The notes under the pieces were generated by a model. That model worked only from the letters and a program-made list of their open reading frames with translations, was not told the origin of the DNA and did no database searches. DNA of 13,349 nucleotides, from the NCBI GenBank assembly GCA_964419225.1, contig CAYQPF010000141.1, forward strand, positions 1-13,349, given 5' to 3'. This DNA is from CAYQPF01 sp964419225. GTDB taxonomy: Bacteria; Cloacimonadota; Cloacimonadia; Cloacimonadales; CAYQPF01. Made by a program: the position numbers and the translations under genes. Below, piece after piece: positions 6,188-13,349 of this stretch (positions are counted from its first letter, which is position 1; every line of letters starts with the position of its first letter).

Positions 6188-9100
6188 TTACTCTCCTATT
6201 TTTGTTTGTTCTAAGGTAAAATAAAATACTGTTCCCGCGTCAACACCCTCAGAAACAAACCAGATCCGCCCTTTGTTAACTTCAACAATTCTTTTGACTA
6301 ATGCTAAGCCGATCCCTGTCCCCTCTGTGGTATTATCCAGTTTTTCAAACAAGCCGAACAATTTGTGCTGATATCTAAGATCAATCCCTTTTCCATTATC
6401 TTTGACAGATAAAACTATTTCTTTGTTAATATACTCACAACCTATTTCGATGCGGATCTCTTCATTTTTCCTGCTGAATTTAATGGCATTATCAATCAAA
6501 TTCTGGTAAAGCTGGATCAATCTCTGAAAATCTCCATATAAATACACAGGTTTTTCAGTCATAAATATTCTGGCTTTACTTTGCTGGATGTTCCCGGCTA
6601 AAAGATCACATACTGAATCGATAATCTGTTTCAAAGGGAAAAATGATTTCGGATTATCTTTGCGGCCAATTCTGGACAATTCCAACAGTTCATCCAAAAG
6701 ATTTCCCATCTTATCTGCAGCATTCTGGATAAAACTCAGATCTTTGATCACTCTCTGCTCATCCTTCTTTTCCAGATCCTGCCTCAAATAGGCAGAAAAA
6801 GCTTTAATAGTTACTAATGGACTCTTCAAATCGTGAGATACCGTATAGGTAAAACGAGCTAATTCCTCATTCTTTTTTCGCAGCTCTTCTTCCCTTACAA
6901 TACCCTCGGTCACATCTTCAAAAACAGTGGCAAATTGTCCTTTCTTAGGTGAAATCACTGAGATCAAAAAATGCTTTTTCAGGGGAGGAAAGTAGGTTTC
7001 AAATCTGTAAGGTTCGCCTGTATCAGCTACGGTAGTGAATTCTTTTAAGTAGGGTGCTTCTTCAGTTCCATAAATTACATGAGCTAATTTGCCGACTATC
7101 TTCTCCGGCTTCAACCCTGTATGTGCTTCATAAGCAGAATTTACTTCTGTAACACGGTAATTTATAGGCTGGCCACTTTCATCGTAAATCACTTCATGCA
7201 AAGCGACCCCTTCAGTTATATTCGCAAAAAAAGTCCTAAATTTGCTTTCACTGTCTCTTAAAGCCTCTGTACTCTTATAATTTTCAACCACTTTCCAGAC
7301 TGCATTCATTAACAAAGTTAACTGATTTTCATCCGATGAGTCATAATCATCATATTTATTTGCCACACCTATAACGGCGATTATTCTTTTTTCATTGAGC
7401 ATAGGAATAGACAAAAATCTTTTTATCCCGGGGTTTTGATTAACCTCTTCCGCCATTCCGCATTGGTTACACAGAATAGACTTGCCTCCAAAGAAGACTT
7501 CTTTCCAAAGCGAAGAGTCCTTTTCCGGAACAGGAATAGCAGCTTTGTTATCATTCTGTGTCCAACTCTTTAAAATAAAATCTTTTAGATCAGCATCATA
7601 AAGATATATATAACCAAGCTGACTCTCCGTTAACTTGATTGCTTCACTAAGGGCAAAATCTATCAGGCCTCTGTATTCCTTTTGAGGATACTGGAAGATT
7701 TCCAGCAAGATCCGAATCCTTTCATTATTCTTTTTTATCTCTGCGGTAGCTTTCTTTTTTTCAGTAATATCCGTTAAACTAAACTGGATTAAGGTATTTC
7801 CTTCATGATTGAATTTCATCAAATTTACTTCAGAGTCCCAAATTGTACCATCAGCTCTCTGATGCTTCCATTCGAAAATATGCGAGCCATTTTTTAAACA
7901 AATACCAACCATTTCTTTGGCTAACACTTCTGATCGCACCCCGTTACTCTGGAAGGGACAGGAAAAATCCAAAGGACTCTTTCCGATAATCTCTGATTTA
8001 CTTTTGTATCCATACAACTTTACAGCAGCCATATTACAGTCCATATACTTACCTGTGCGTGGTTCCATTACGACCAGGGGAATATTTGATTCATCGAACA
8101 ATAATCTTGTATAATGCTGGCTTGTCCTTAACTGTTCTTCAACAATATTCATTTCAGATATATGTTGAATTTGAAGTAAATTCTGATAAGCAAGGGTTGA
8201 TAGCTGACTGGCAAAGGCATATAATGTATTGGCAACAGCCGTGAACCTCTCGTGAGACATAACCGGTACATATAAAAATTCAGCAGCCAATTCTTCCGGA
8301 TCAACCTCAATTTCTTTGGCATATTTTCTGATTTGATCCACATTTTGTGTTTCATCTCGTACCTGTCCGATCAGCCAGTTCCCAATATGCTTACCCCCAA
8401 CATGGAGACTCGCTCCCGCATCCCACAATCCACCACTTAAACAAGGCTGGATAACAGGGCCACCTGTATTGAATCTGCCTATCTCAGCATCGGATTTAAA
8501 GCAATTTGCCTCTCCTTTACAGGATTTTCTGACAATACCTAAACAAAACCTGGTAAAATTACTGGGTTTTGTGATTGGTACTCCCTGTGGATCTGTAATT
8601 ATGGAAGCAACTCCTGTCGCATTTGCAAATAGATCCTGCAAATGTTGAATATCCTCTAAATTAAAAAGCTCGGTAAATTTTAACTCGTCTGTCTTAATTG
8701 GTTGAGGAGTACATTCCAATTTTTCAGTATAGCTCTTTTCCTTTGAATCTCGATCCTTTAGTAGATAACTGCCATTATTCTGAAGCTCCAGTCTTATTGA
8801 AATCGGGAGTTGAAAGAACATTTCACAAATTCTCTCAAGACGTAGAAATCTGTCTGAAGTTTGATTTTCAGAATTCAATCTGCTCAGAATATGCTCAATT
8901 ATTATGGAAAAGTTTTCCCAACCGTTTTCTTTTACATAACAATTGAAACCCTTACTACATAAGTAACGCAGTAAAATCTGATTTTCTTTTTCAAATACAA
9001 AAAGTACTTTTTCCCAGGACTCTGTAATATTGAAAGTTTCTCTTTCTGAAAGATCGTATGACTCTCCCGAAATTGGAAAAACTAGTATTTCCTTGTCTAA

Positions 9101-9220
9101 CAAATCGGTTTGGGTAATTACCTCAGAAAATTGCATGTTATAGTATTTTGTATATTTCAGTTCCAGAATCTTTCTATCTTTTTCTGATATATTAACAAAC
9201 AAAACATTTTTCATATACAT
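6188..9220 (-). CDS. PocR-PAS-GAF-PAS sensor histidine kinase
   Basis: 1010 residues, no signal peptide or membrane span, so a cytoplasmic sensor. Residues 1-115 resemble a receiver fold that has lost its catalytic residues. Residues about 184-350 are a PocR ligand-binding domain, with C226, C240 and C260 and the motif C-L-S-G-G-L-W-D followed by G-G-K-H-I-G-N-W-L-I-G-Q-V. Residues 367-488 are PAS. Residues about 505-648 are GAF, with C584-N-Q-C587. Residues 655-775 are a second PAS. HisKA has H796 in T-Y-T-V-S-H-D-L-K-S-P-L, and the HATPase has N907/N911, D941-N-G-K-G and G967-T-G-I-G-L. PocR domains bind small organic ligands in known cases; the ligand here is unknown. It is the first gene of the operon, and the partner receiver follows after 10 nt. 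The start is either ATG at 9220 or the in-frame ATG at 9214; GGGG upstream does not decide between them. Confidence 0.93.
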   Translation of the reverse strand: MYMKNVLFVNISEKDRKILELKYTKYYNMQFSEVITQTDLLDKEILVFPISGESYDLSERETFNITESWEKVLFVFEKENQILLRYLCSKGFNCYVKENGWENFSIIIEHILSRLNSENQTSDRFLRLERICEMFFQLPISIRLELQNNGSYLLKDRDSKEKSYTEKLECTPQPIKTDELKFTELFNLEDIQHLQDLFANATGVASIITDPQGVPITKPSNFTRFCLGIVRKSCKGEANCFKSDAEIGRFNTGGPVIQPCLSGGLWDAGASLHVGGKHIGNWLIGQVRDETQNVDQIRKYAKEIEVDPEELAAEFLYVPVMSHERFTAVANTLYAFASQLSTLAYQNLLQIQHISEMNIVEEQLRTSQHYTRLLFDESNIPLVVMEPRTGKYMDCNMAAVKLYGYKSKSEIIGKSPLDFSCPFQSNGVRSEVLAKEMVGICLKNGSHIFEWKHQRADGTIWDSEVNLMKFNHEGNTLIQFSLTDITEKKKATAEIKKNNERIRILLEIFQYPQKEYRGLIDFALSEAIKLTESQLGYIYLYDADLKDFILKSWTQNDNKAAIPVPEKDSSLWKEVFFGGKSILCNQCGMAEEVNQNPGIKRFLSIPMLNEKRIIAVIGVANKYDDYDSSDENQLTLLMNAVWKVVENYKSTEALRDSESKFRTFFANITEGVALHEVIYDESGQPINYRVTEVNSAYEAHTGLKPEKIVGKLAHVIYGTEEAPYLKEFTTVADTGEPYRFETYFPPLKKHFLISVISPKKGQFATVFEDVTEGIVREEELRKKNEELARFTYTVSHDLKSPLVTIKAFSAYLRQDLEKKDEQRVIKDLSFIQNAADKMGNLLDELLELSRIGRKDNPKSFFPLKQIIDSVCDLLAGNIQQSKARIFMTEKPVYLYGDFQRLIQLYQNLIDNAIKFSRKNEEIRIEIGCEYINKEIVLSVKDNGKGIDLRYQHKLFGLFEKLDNTTEGTGIGLALVKRIVEVNKGRIWFVSEGVDAGTVFYFTLEQTKIGE

Positions 9221-9256
9221 ACTAACCCCATTTTGAAAAACTAAACTCAGACAAAG

Positions 9257-9283
9257 TTAATAACAGAGGTTGTTTCTTGTCAA
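9257..9283 (-). promoter_or_regulatory. Candidate sigma70-type promoter of the kinase operon
   Basis: On the minus strand a perfect -35 TTGACA (9278-9283) is followed after 15 bp by TATTAA (9257-9262), a 4/6 match to the -10 consensus. It lies about 40 bp upstream of the kinase ATG, giving a short leader. The spacing is shorter than the preferred 17 bp, and promoter consensus in this lineage is not known to me, so this is tentative. Confidence 0.4.
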
Positions 9284-9379
9284 GATATTAGTCGATTAAT
9301 TCATACGAAAAAACACCACTAACAACAATAACTATTTAAAGTTCGTATTAAATGATTTCAGGTCTGAGAGTTCTAATAC

Positions 9380-9419
9380 CTGATATATGGTATCTGAACC
9401 AAATGCTGGACGCTAGTCC
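9380..9419 (-). repeat. Post-stop repeat, copy 2 (40 bp, core 9405-9419)
   Basis: In gene sense the core GGACTAGCGTCCAGC starts on the base right after the TAA stop of the cadherin-like protein gene. Similarity to the copy at 10999-11038 continues past the core: I count 35 of 40 positions identical, including shared CAGATA and CATAT blocks. This copy sits between the secreted-protein gene and the kinase operon. An additional small inverted repeat, CAGGT at 9359-9363 and ACCTG at 9378-9382, adjoins it. Confidence 0.75.
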
Positions 9420-10940
9420 TTATTTGATAAGTATTGCTTTTTCGACCTTCCGGCATTCACTGGTTTGTAGGACAATAAAATACACTCCGGAGCCCAAAGA
9501 CATATTCCGGTCATCTTTGCCATTCCAGATAATCTCATAATTTCCGGCATTTCTGTATTCCTGCACAAGAATGCTTACTAACTGTCCTTTCATATTGAAC
9601 ACTTTGAGAGAAACTTCTCCCTGTTTTTTCAGAGAATAGGAAATTGTTGTACTGGGATTAAAGGGATTAGGGTAATTCCCCAAAGAATAATTCGCAATCT
9701 GGTACGGATCATTTCCTGATATCACATGAAAAACAGTTACTTCAACCTCCTGAGTAACGCTTGCACCCATCGCATCCGTGACCGTCAGTGAGATATTTTC
9801 CACTCCGAACCAGTCATGTGCCGGAGTGAAAGTTGCATTCATATTGGCTGTTGTAACCGTAATATGCTCGGAACTTTGGGCCGTAAGAAACAGGACTGTA
9901 TTATCCAAATCATAAACCCAAAGAGCCATATTCAGAGTTTGGGGTTGATTTTCATTCATCGTCATTGTATTAGGAATTTCAAAAACAGGGGGATCATTCA
10001 CAGAATTAACTACTACCGAAGTCTGATCAGTAATTACAGCCGGGTCATCCAGTGGATGCAGTGATACAATTAGGGAAGTTGTACCATTCCAGTTGGGATC
10101 AGGAATGATGTGAATACTATAACCATTGGATAAAGTTGTTATATGAGCTCCTCCCTGTACACTGACATACATATCTTCTGAATTGTAAAAATTACTCGAG
10201 ATATATGGAGAAAGATCAACTGTTAGAGGTATGTCTTCGGAAACAGTAATGTTTACAGGTAAATTTAGAACGAGAGTTTTTGTAAATAAGTCTAAATGGT
10301 AGGTATTTACTACACTTAAATCAGCCGAAGTAACATTAACCAAAAATTCACCATTTAGGTTGGATGGTATTACAATATTGAATTGTGCATAGTAGTTTTG
10401 GGGAATTACCCATAAAGTAGGCACTGTAGTTGTATTTACAGGCAATGGTATTGTCTGATTCATATTATCCGGATCGAAATTATCAATAACAGTATTGTTT
10501 ACAAAGACAAAAGCCAACAGGGCATTATCCTCAGATGGCGGTGCTCCAAAAGGAATTTGGAACAAATTATCCGGCCAGCTTCCTATCTCCGTATTTACCT
10601 GTGAATTCAAAGTAACCGGTGAGATAATGACTTTTTGTTCACTCTCATCCCAAAACCGGAAAAACAGGAATTCGTTAGCTGTTTGCGAAAAGACCTGAAT
10701 CATGCAACAAGACACACTGTCTATTGTCGAAATGATTGACTTGCCTCTTAAAACCAATTGACCGTTTGATACGGTAAAAGCTGCCAGGACATCACCCGCT
10801 TCAACAGGCAGGTTCTGTACTTGAATCTGGGCACTAATGACCATAGAACCGGGAAGAATTTCAGGATTGCCCCAAGGATCAATTGCTGATAAAAGACCTG
10901 TCAGGACCACAAACAAAAATAGTAATATTTCTTTTTTCAT
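9420..10940 (-). CDS. Secreted protein with cadherin-like modules and type IX sorting tail
   Basis: I place the start at the ATG at 10940 (M-K-K-E-I-L-L-F-L-F), giving 506 residues. This places GAGG 9 nt upstream and yields a clean signal peptide. The in-frame ATG five codons earlier (10955) overlaps that Shine-Dalgarno and has none of its own. Numbering from 10955, residues about 29-136 are a module also found in the protein at 11041-13349: P-G-S-M-V-I, A-G-D-V-L-A-A-F, L-R-G, M-I-Q-V-F and F-F-R-F. Residues about 235-410 are two cadherin-like/Ig-like repeats of the kind common in large bacterial surface proteins, with S-V-N-D-P-P-V-F (318-325) at the junction and N-E-N-Q-P-Q-T-L starting the second. 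Residues 425-511 are the sorting domain, with Y-P-N-P-F-N-P at 428-434 and I-I-W-N-G-K-D at 475-481. The role is structural or adhesive; no enzyme motif is visible. Confidence 0.88.
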   Translation of the reverse strand: MKKEILLFLFVVLTGLLSAIDPWGNPEILPGSMVISAQIQVQNLPVEAGDVLAAFTVSNGQLVLRGKSIISTIDSVSCCMIQVFSQTANEFLFFRFWDESEQKVIISPVTLNSQVNTEIGSWPDNLFQIPFGAPPSEDNALLAFVFVNNTVIDNFDPDNMNQTIPLPVNTTTVPTLWVIPQNYYAQFNIVIPSNLNGEFLVNVTSADLSVVNTYHLDLFTKTLVLNLPVNITVSEDIPLTVDLSPYISSNFYNSEDMYVSVQGGAHITTLSNGYSIHIIPDPNWNGTTSLIVSLHPLDDPAVITDQTSVVVNSVNDPPVFEIPNTMTMNENQPQTLNMALWVYDLDNTVLFLTAQSSEHITVTTANMNATFTPAHDWFGVENISLTVTDAMGASVTQEVEVTVFHVISGNDPYQIANYSLGNYPNPFNPSTTISYSLKKQGEVSLKVFNMKGQLVSILVQEYRNAGNYEIIWNGKDDRNMSLGSGVYFIVLQTSECRKVEKAILIK

Positions 10941-10968
10941 AATTCTATACCTCATTAACTACTTGTAT

Positions 10969-10982
10969 CATGTGCTTACATG
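10969..10982. promoter_or_regulatory. Small inverted repeat upstream of the cadherin-like protein gene
   Basis: CATGT (10969-10973) and ACATG (10978-10982) are exact inverted repeats with a 4-bp spacer, about 30 bp before the chosen ATG. This is a reasonable position for an operator or leader hairpin. The arms are short and it could be chance. Confidence 0.2.
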
Positions 10983-10998
10983 AATCTAATTATCACTA

Positions 10999-11038
10999 CT
11001 GAAATATGATATCTGTACCATACGCTGGACGCTAGTCC
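10999..11038 (-). repeat. Post-stop repeat, copy 3 (40 bp, core 11024-11038)
   Basis: In gene sense the core GGACTAGCGTCCAGC starts 2 nt after the TGA stop of the large secreted-protein gene. It shares 35 of 40 positions with the copy at 9380-9419. It lies in the short gap leading to the next secreted-protein gene, so it could be a 3' end element of one gene or part of the leader of the next. Confidence 0.75.
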
Positions 11039-11040
11039 CC

Positions 11041-13349
11041 TCATTTCAAGAGTAAAAGCTTCAGGGTTTGAGTTTTATTGGCTGCAGAAAACTTACAGAA
11101 ATAGATCCCGCTGGTGACAGCTTTGTTCTGTGCATCAGTTCCATTCCAAACAATGTGATGTTTGCCTGCATTTAGTTCAGCTTTAACAACAGTTTTAACC
11201 AATTGCCCTTTTGAATTGAAGATCTCAATAGTGGTTTTGACCGCTTGGGCTAAAGAAAATTCCAGAGTTGTTGACGGATTAAAAGGATTAGGATAAGCTT
11301 TTTTTAACTCTGTAAAATCAGGGATATTGTTGCCTAAACTGTTCGAAACAGGGTCAGCCAAGTGGTAATAAGTGTTGGTTTGATAATCGCCAAGAGTTGT
11401 GAATGGCTCGTAACTCAGGCTGTTGGAGAATTTCCAGACTTCGTTTGTGGAGGGTCTGAGCATTCTAAAAAAGATTTGTTCTCCGGAATTATCTCCAAAG
11501 ATCTGAATCATCGTCCTAATCATGCCTTCAGTATCCCTGAATGTACTTTGCCCTCTGAGCTCGTTCCCGCTGAAGGCTAACAATATATCACCTGCTTCCG
11601 CTGATTCTGCATCTGCCATGATTACCTGACTTCCGGGATAGATCACAGGCTGACCATATTGCGTCGCTGGAGAAAGCATATTAGTAGATTGTTCCCGGGC
11701 TGAGTTCAAAGGATAAATCAGCATTCCTGGTGCATCCATCTTTATCCAGTATGCTTTGTTAGGAGATAATATTAATAATGTATTATTAGGATTACCAGGA
11801 ATATATACCCCCTCAGTTCCCCGTACTTCCAAAACACTGGTATAAATCGTAGCTAATGCAGACTCGACACTGATTTGGGTTTGAGGTAAATATCCCACTA
11901 AATTCCAGCCGGTTAGTAAATTTATAGGCAATGTTAGATCAAGATATTCTCCAAAAGTGTTAAAAGTTTGAGAGTATCCGACTTTAACATAATAACCGGA
12001 ACCAGGAACAATATTTACAAGAGTGTTAATCGGACTCTCAGGTATATAAATCCCTGCCGGAGATTTCACCATCTTCAGATTATTCCCCAATGGTCCTAAA
12101 ATATGGCCTATTGTGTGATTTGTTGTAGTGATAGGATATGTAAAAGAATTCCATCCCTGGGTAAACGGAAAAGAATGTGACACAGGATCTTCGTTAAAAT
12201 CAATATCTAGTCCCACTACATAAACATGACCTCCGATATCATTGCCATTTCCCAGTTCACTGCTCCCGTAACTCAAATCGTTATAAAAGGTTAAATAAAG
12301 TAACCCACGCTCATTTCCTAAATCCAGAATGTCGTCTGCAGGATATACATATTCAGGAACCATATCTGCAAATTCCGGAATAAATTTATTCAGAACAATT
12401 GGATCTCTCCAATACAAGCCGTTTTCGGAAACTGAGATCATGATCTCCGGAGCATTCTCCCACGCTGTATATGTCTCGTTCTCATACTCATTAAACATCC
12501 TGGATTTCGTTGATTCCTGCCAGACAGCTGCCATCCAGGGCTGAGTCTTGCTTTTGGTGATCCTTAAATTATTTTCCTGGGCAGATTGCTCTGCCTTCCA
12601 CCAGTAATGGGGAAAGGTTGAAGCTATGAACCCCAGCCCCCCGCTATTAATGCTATCAATCACTCCATCTTCATCCAGATCCCAAGGCAAATAGGGATCA
12701 CTATCATTAGGATCAGCACCACGGGGCCAAAGATCGGTAACTTGGAAATTATTGGTATTTAAATCGTAAGACACTGTTTTCACACATTGCAGATCCGGAT
12801 AATAATTAGTAGGGCTCTGCAACCCCCAGCAATTAATCATCGTTACTTTTTGAGTTTCAGGATCATAAACTGAATTGAAATGACTGGAGTTTATCGGTGA
12901 AAAATAAAGGGTTGAATCCGGGAAAAAGTCAAGAGGATTATCCACATATTGCTCAGAGTTTTGGATATCAAGGATAAAATCCCCTTCTCCATAATTAGTA
13001 TTATATAACACAAAGAGATCGGGTTCACTAATAAGTATGGAATCCATTTCCAAATAACCTATAAAACCTACTTCACCATCAGAACCGGCAAAGAAAGAAT
13101 AATGGGGACTGTGTTGAGCGATATCATTATGCCAGGCATCCATTTGTGGAATAGTTGTGATTGTCCAATCAAAATAACCTGTTCCGTCCATCATTTCTGT
13201 AGTAAAATCTGTATAAGCAAGTTTAACATTTTGGGATTGGGTTCCAGCAGCCCCGGGAGTATTATTCCTGCCCAATATGTACAATCTTCTATACTCAGTA
13301 CCCAGAGGTGAAGGCCCGAACTTAACTTCCGGATAAATAAATTCATCCG
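11041..13349 (-). CDS. Large secreted propeller protein with GWN repeats and type IX sorting tail (5' truncated)
   Basis: The frame stays open to the right edge. Upstream of the first possible in-frame start (a TTG at 13284) the translation continues as D-E-F-I-Y-P-E-V then P-L-G-T-E-Y-R-R, aligning with residues 172-192 of the 668-residue paralog, so about 170 N-terminal residues and the signal peptide lie outside. Counting from that TTG: residues 1-362 match the paralog's propeller-like part, including a degenerate Asp-box (S-E-N-G-L-Y-W) and a calcium-like loop D202-L-D-E-D-G-V-I-D-S. Residues 372-436 and 453-516 are two copies of a G-W-N module (G-W-N, (G/E)-(I/V)-Y-I-P, P-N/I-N-T-L, G/K-Y/A-Y). 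Residues 545-642 are the P-G-S-Q-V-I / A-G-D-I-L-L-A-F module shared with the 506-residue protein. Residues 662-747 are the sorting domain, with Y-P-N-P-F-N-P at 664-670. The function is unknown beyond being an extracellular or surface protein. Confidence 0.88.
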   Translation of the reverse strand, partial: DEFIYPEVKFGPSPLGTEYRRLYILGRNNTPGAAGTQSQNVKLAYTDFTTEMMDGTGYFDWTITTIPQMDAWHNDIAQHSPHYSFFAGSDGEVGFIGYLEMDSILISEPDLFVLYNTNYGEGDFILDIQNSEQYVDNPLDFFPDSTLYFSPINSSHFNSVYDPETQKVTMINCWGLQSPTNYYPDLQCVKTVSYDLNTNNFQVTDLWPRGADPNDSDPYLPWDLDEDGVIDSINSGGLGFIASTFPHYWWKAEQSAQENNLRITKSKTQPWMAAVWQESTKSRMFNEYENETYTAWENAPEIMISVSENGLYWRDPIVLNKFIPEFADMVPEYVYPADDILDLGNERGLLYLTFYNDLSYGSSELGNGNDIGGHVYVVGLDIDFNEDPVSHSFPFTQGWNSFTYPITTTNHTIGHILGPLGNNLKMVKSPAGIYIPESPINTLVNIVPGSGYYVKVGYSQTFNTFGEYLDLTLPINLLTGWNLVGYLPQTQISVESALATIYTSVLEVRGTEGVYIPGNPNNTLLILSPNKAYWIKMDAPGMLIYPLNSAREQSTNMLSPATQYGQPVIYPGSQVIMADAESAEAGDILLAFSGNELRGQSTFRDTEGMIRTMIQIFGDNSGEQIFFRMLRPSTNEVWKFSNSLSYEPFTTLGDYQTNTYYHLADPVSNSLGNNIPDFTELKKAYPNPFNPSTTLEFSLAQAVKTTIEIFNSKGQLVKTVVKAELNAGKHHIVWNGTDAQNKAVTSGIYFCKFSAANKTQTLKLLLLK

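Noticed and set aside
10953..10955. ATG at 10955 as the start of the cadherin-like protein
   Set aside because: It overlaps the GAGG that serves the ATG at 10940 and lacks its own ribosome site. The later start gives a typical M-K-K signal peptide.
13282..13284. TTG at 13284 as the start of the large secreted protein
   Set aside because: The frame continues to the window edge, and the upstream residues align with the paralog's interior, so the gene is truncated by the window and this TTG is an internal Leu codon.

Overview
The window is AT-rich, densely coded bacterial DNA with two themes: large secreted modular proteins and a phosphorelay operon. Four proteins end in the same roughly 80-residue C-terminal module (Y-P-N-P-F-N-P motif, then a W-(N/D)-G-K/T-(D/N) motif, G-(I/V)-Y-F, and a Lys-rich tail ending L-(L/I)-(L/I)-K). 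This is the FlgD-Ig-like / type IX secretion sorting domain typical of the Fibrobacterota-Chlorobiota-Bacteroidota supergroup and its relatives. The combination of this tail, low GC, the 'GWN' surface modules and the PocR-type sensor fits a Candidatus Cloacimonadota-like organism or a neighbouring FCB lineage. That placement is inference from style, not from a marker gene.

Layout. 1-1054 (+) is the 3' part of a secreted protein with a cleaved-adhesin / choice-of-anchor-J domain. 1055-1330 is a convergent gap with a conserved post-stop repeat and two hairpins. 1331-3337 (-) is a complete 668-residue secreted protein, probably a beta-propeller. 3338-3756 is a non-coding gap with three hairpins that have purine-rich GAA, GGAA and GAAA loops when read on the minus strand. 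3757-9220 (-) is a tight three-gene signalling operon, transcribed from right to left: a 1010-residue PocR-PAS-GAF-PAS histidine kinase, a 146-residue Rcp1-like single-domain receiver, and a 655-residue REC-PAS-HisKA-HATPase-REC hybrid. 9420-10940 (-) is a secreted protein with cadherin-like modules. 11041-13349 (-) is a large secreted protein, truncated by the window edge and paralogous to the 668-residue one.

How they fit together. The kinase operon has 10-12 nt gaps, its own candidate promoter near 9257-9283, and no DNA-binding output domain. It is probably a cytoplasmic phosphorelay that reads a small ligand through PocR, and its output lies outside the window. The secreted proteins around it are built from shared, shuffled modules. 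Three of the four carry the same 15-bp sequence (GGACTAGCGTCCAGC in gene sense) at or within 2 nt of the stop codon; in two of them the similarity runs for about 40 bp. This gene-end repeat and the minus-strand structured gap are the least explained parts of the window. I found no tRNA, rRNA, CRISPR array or transposase.
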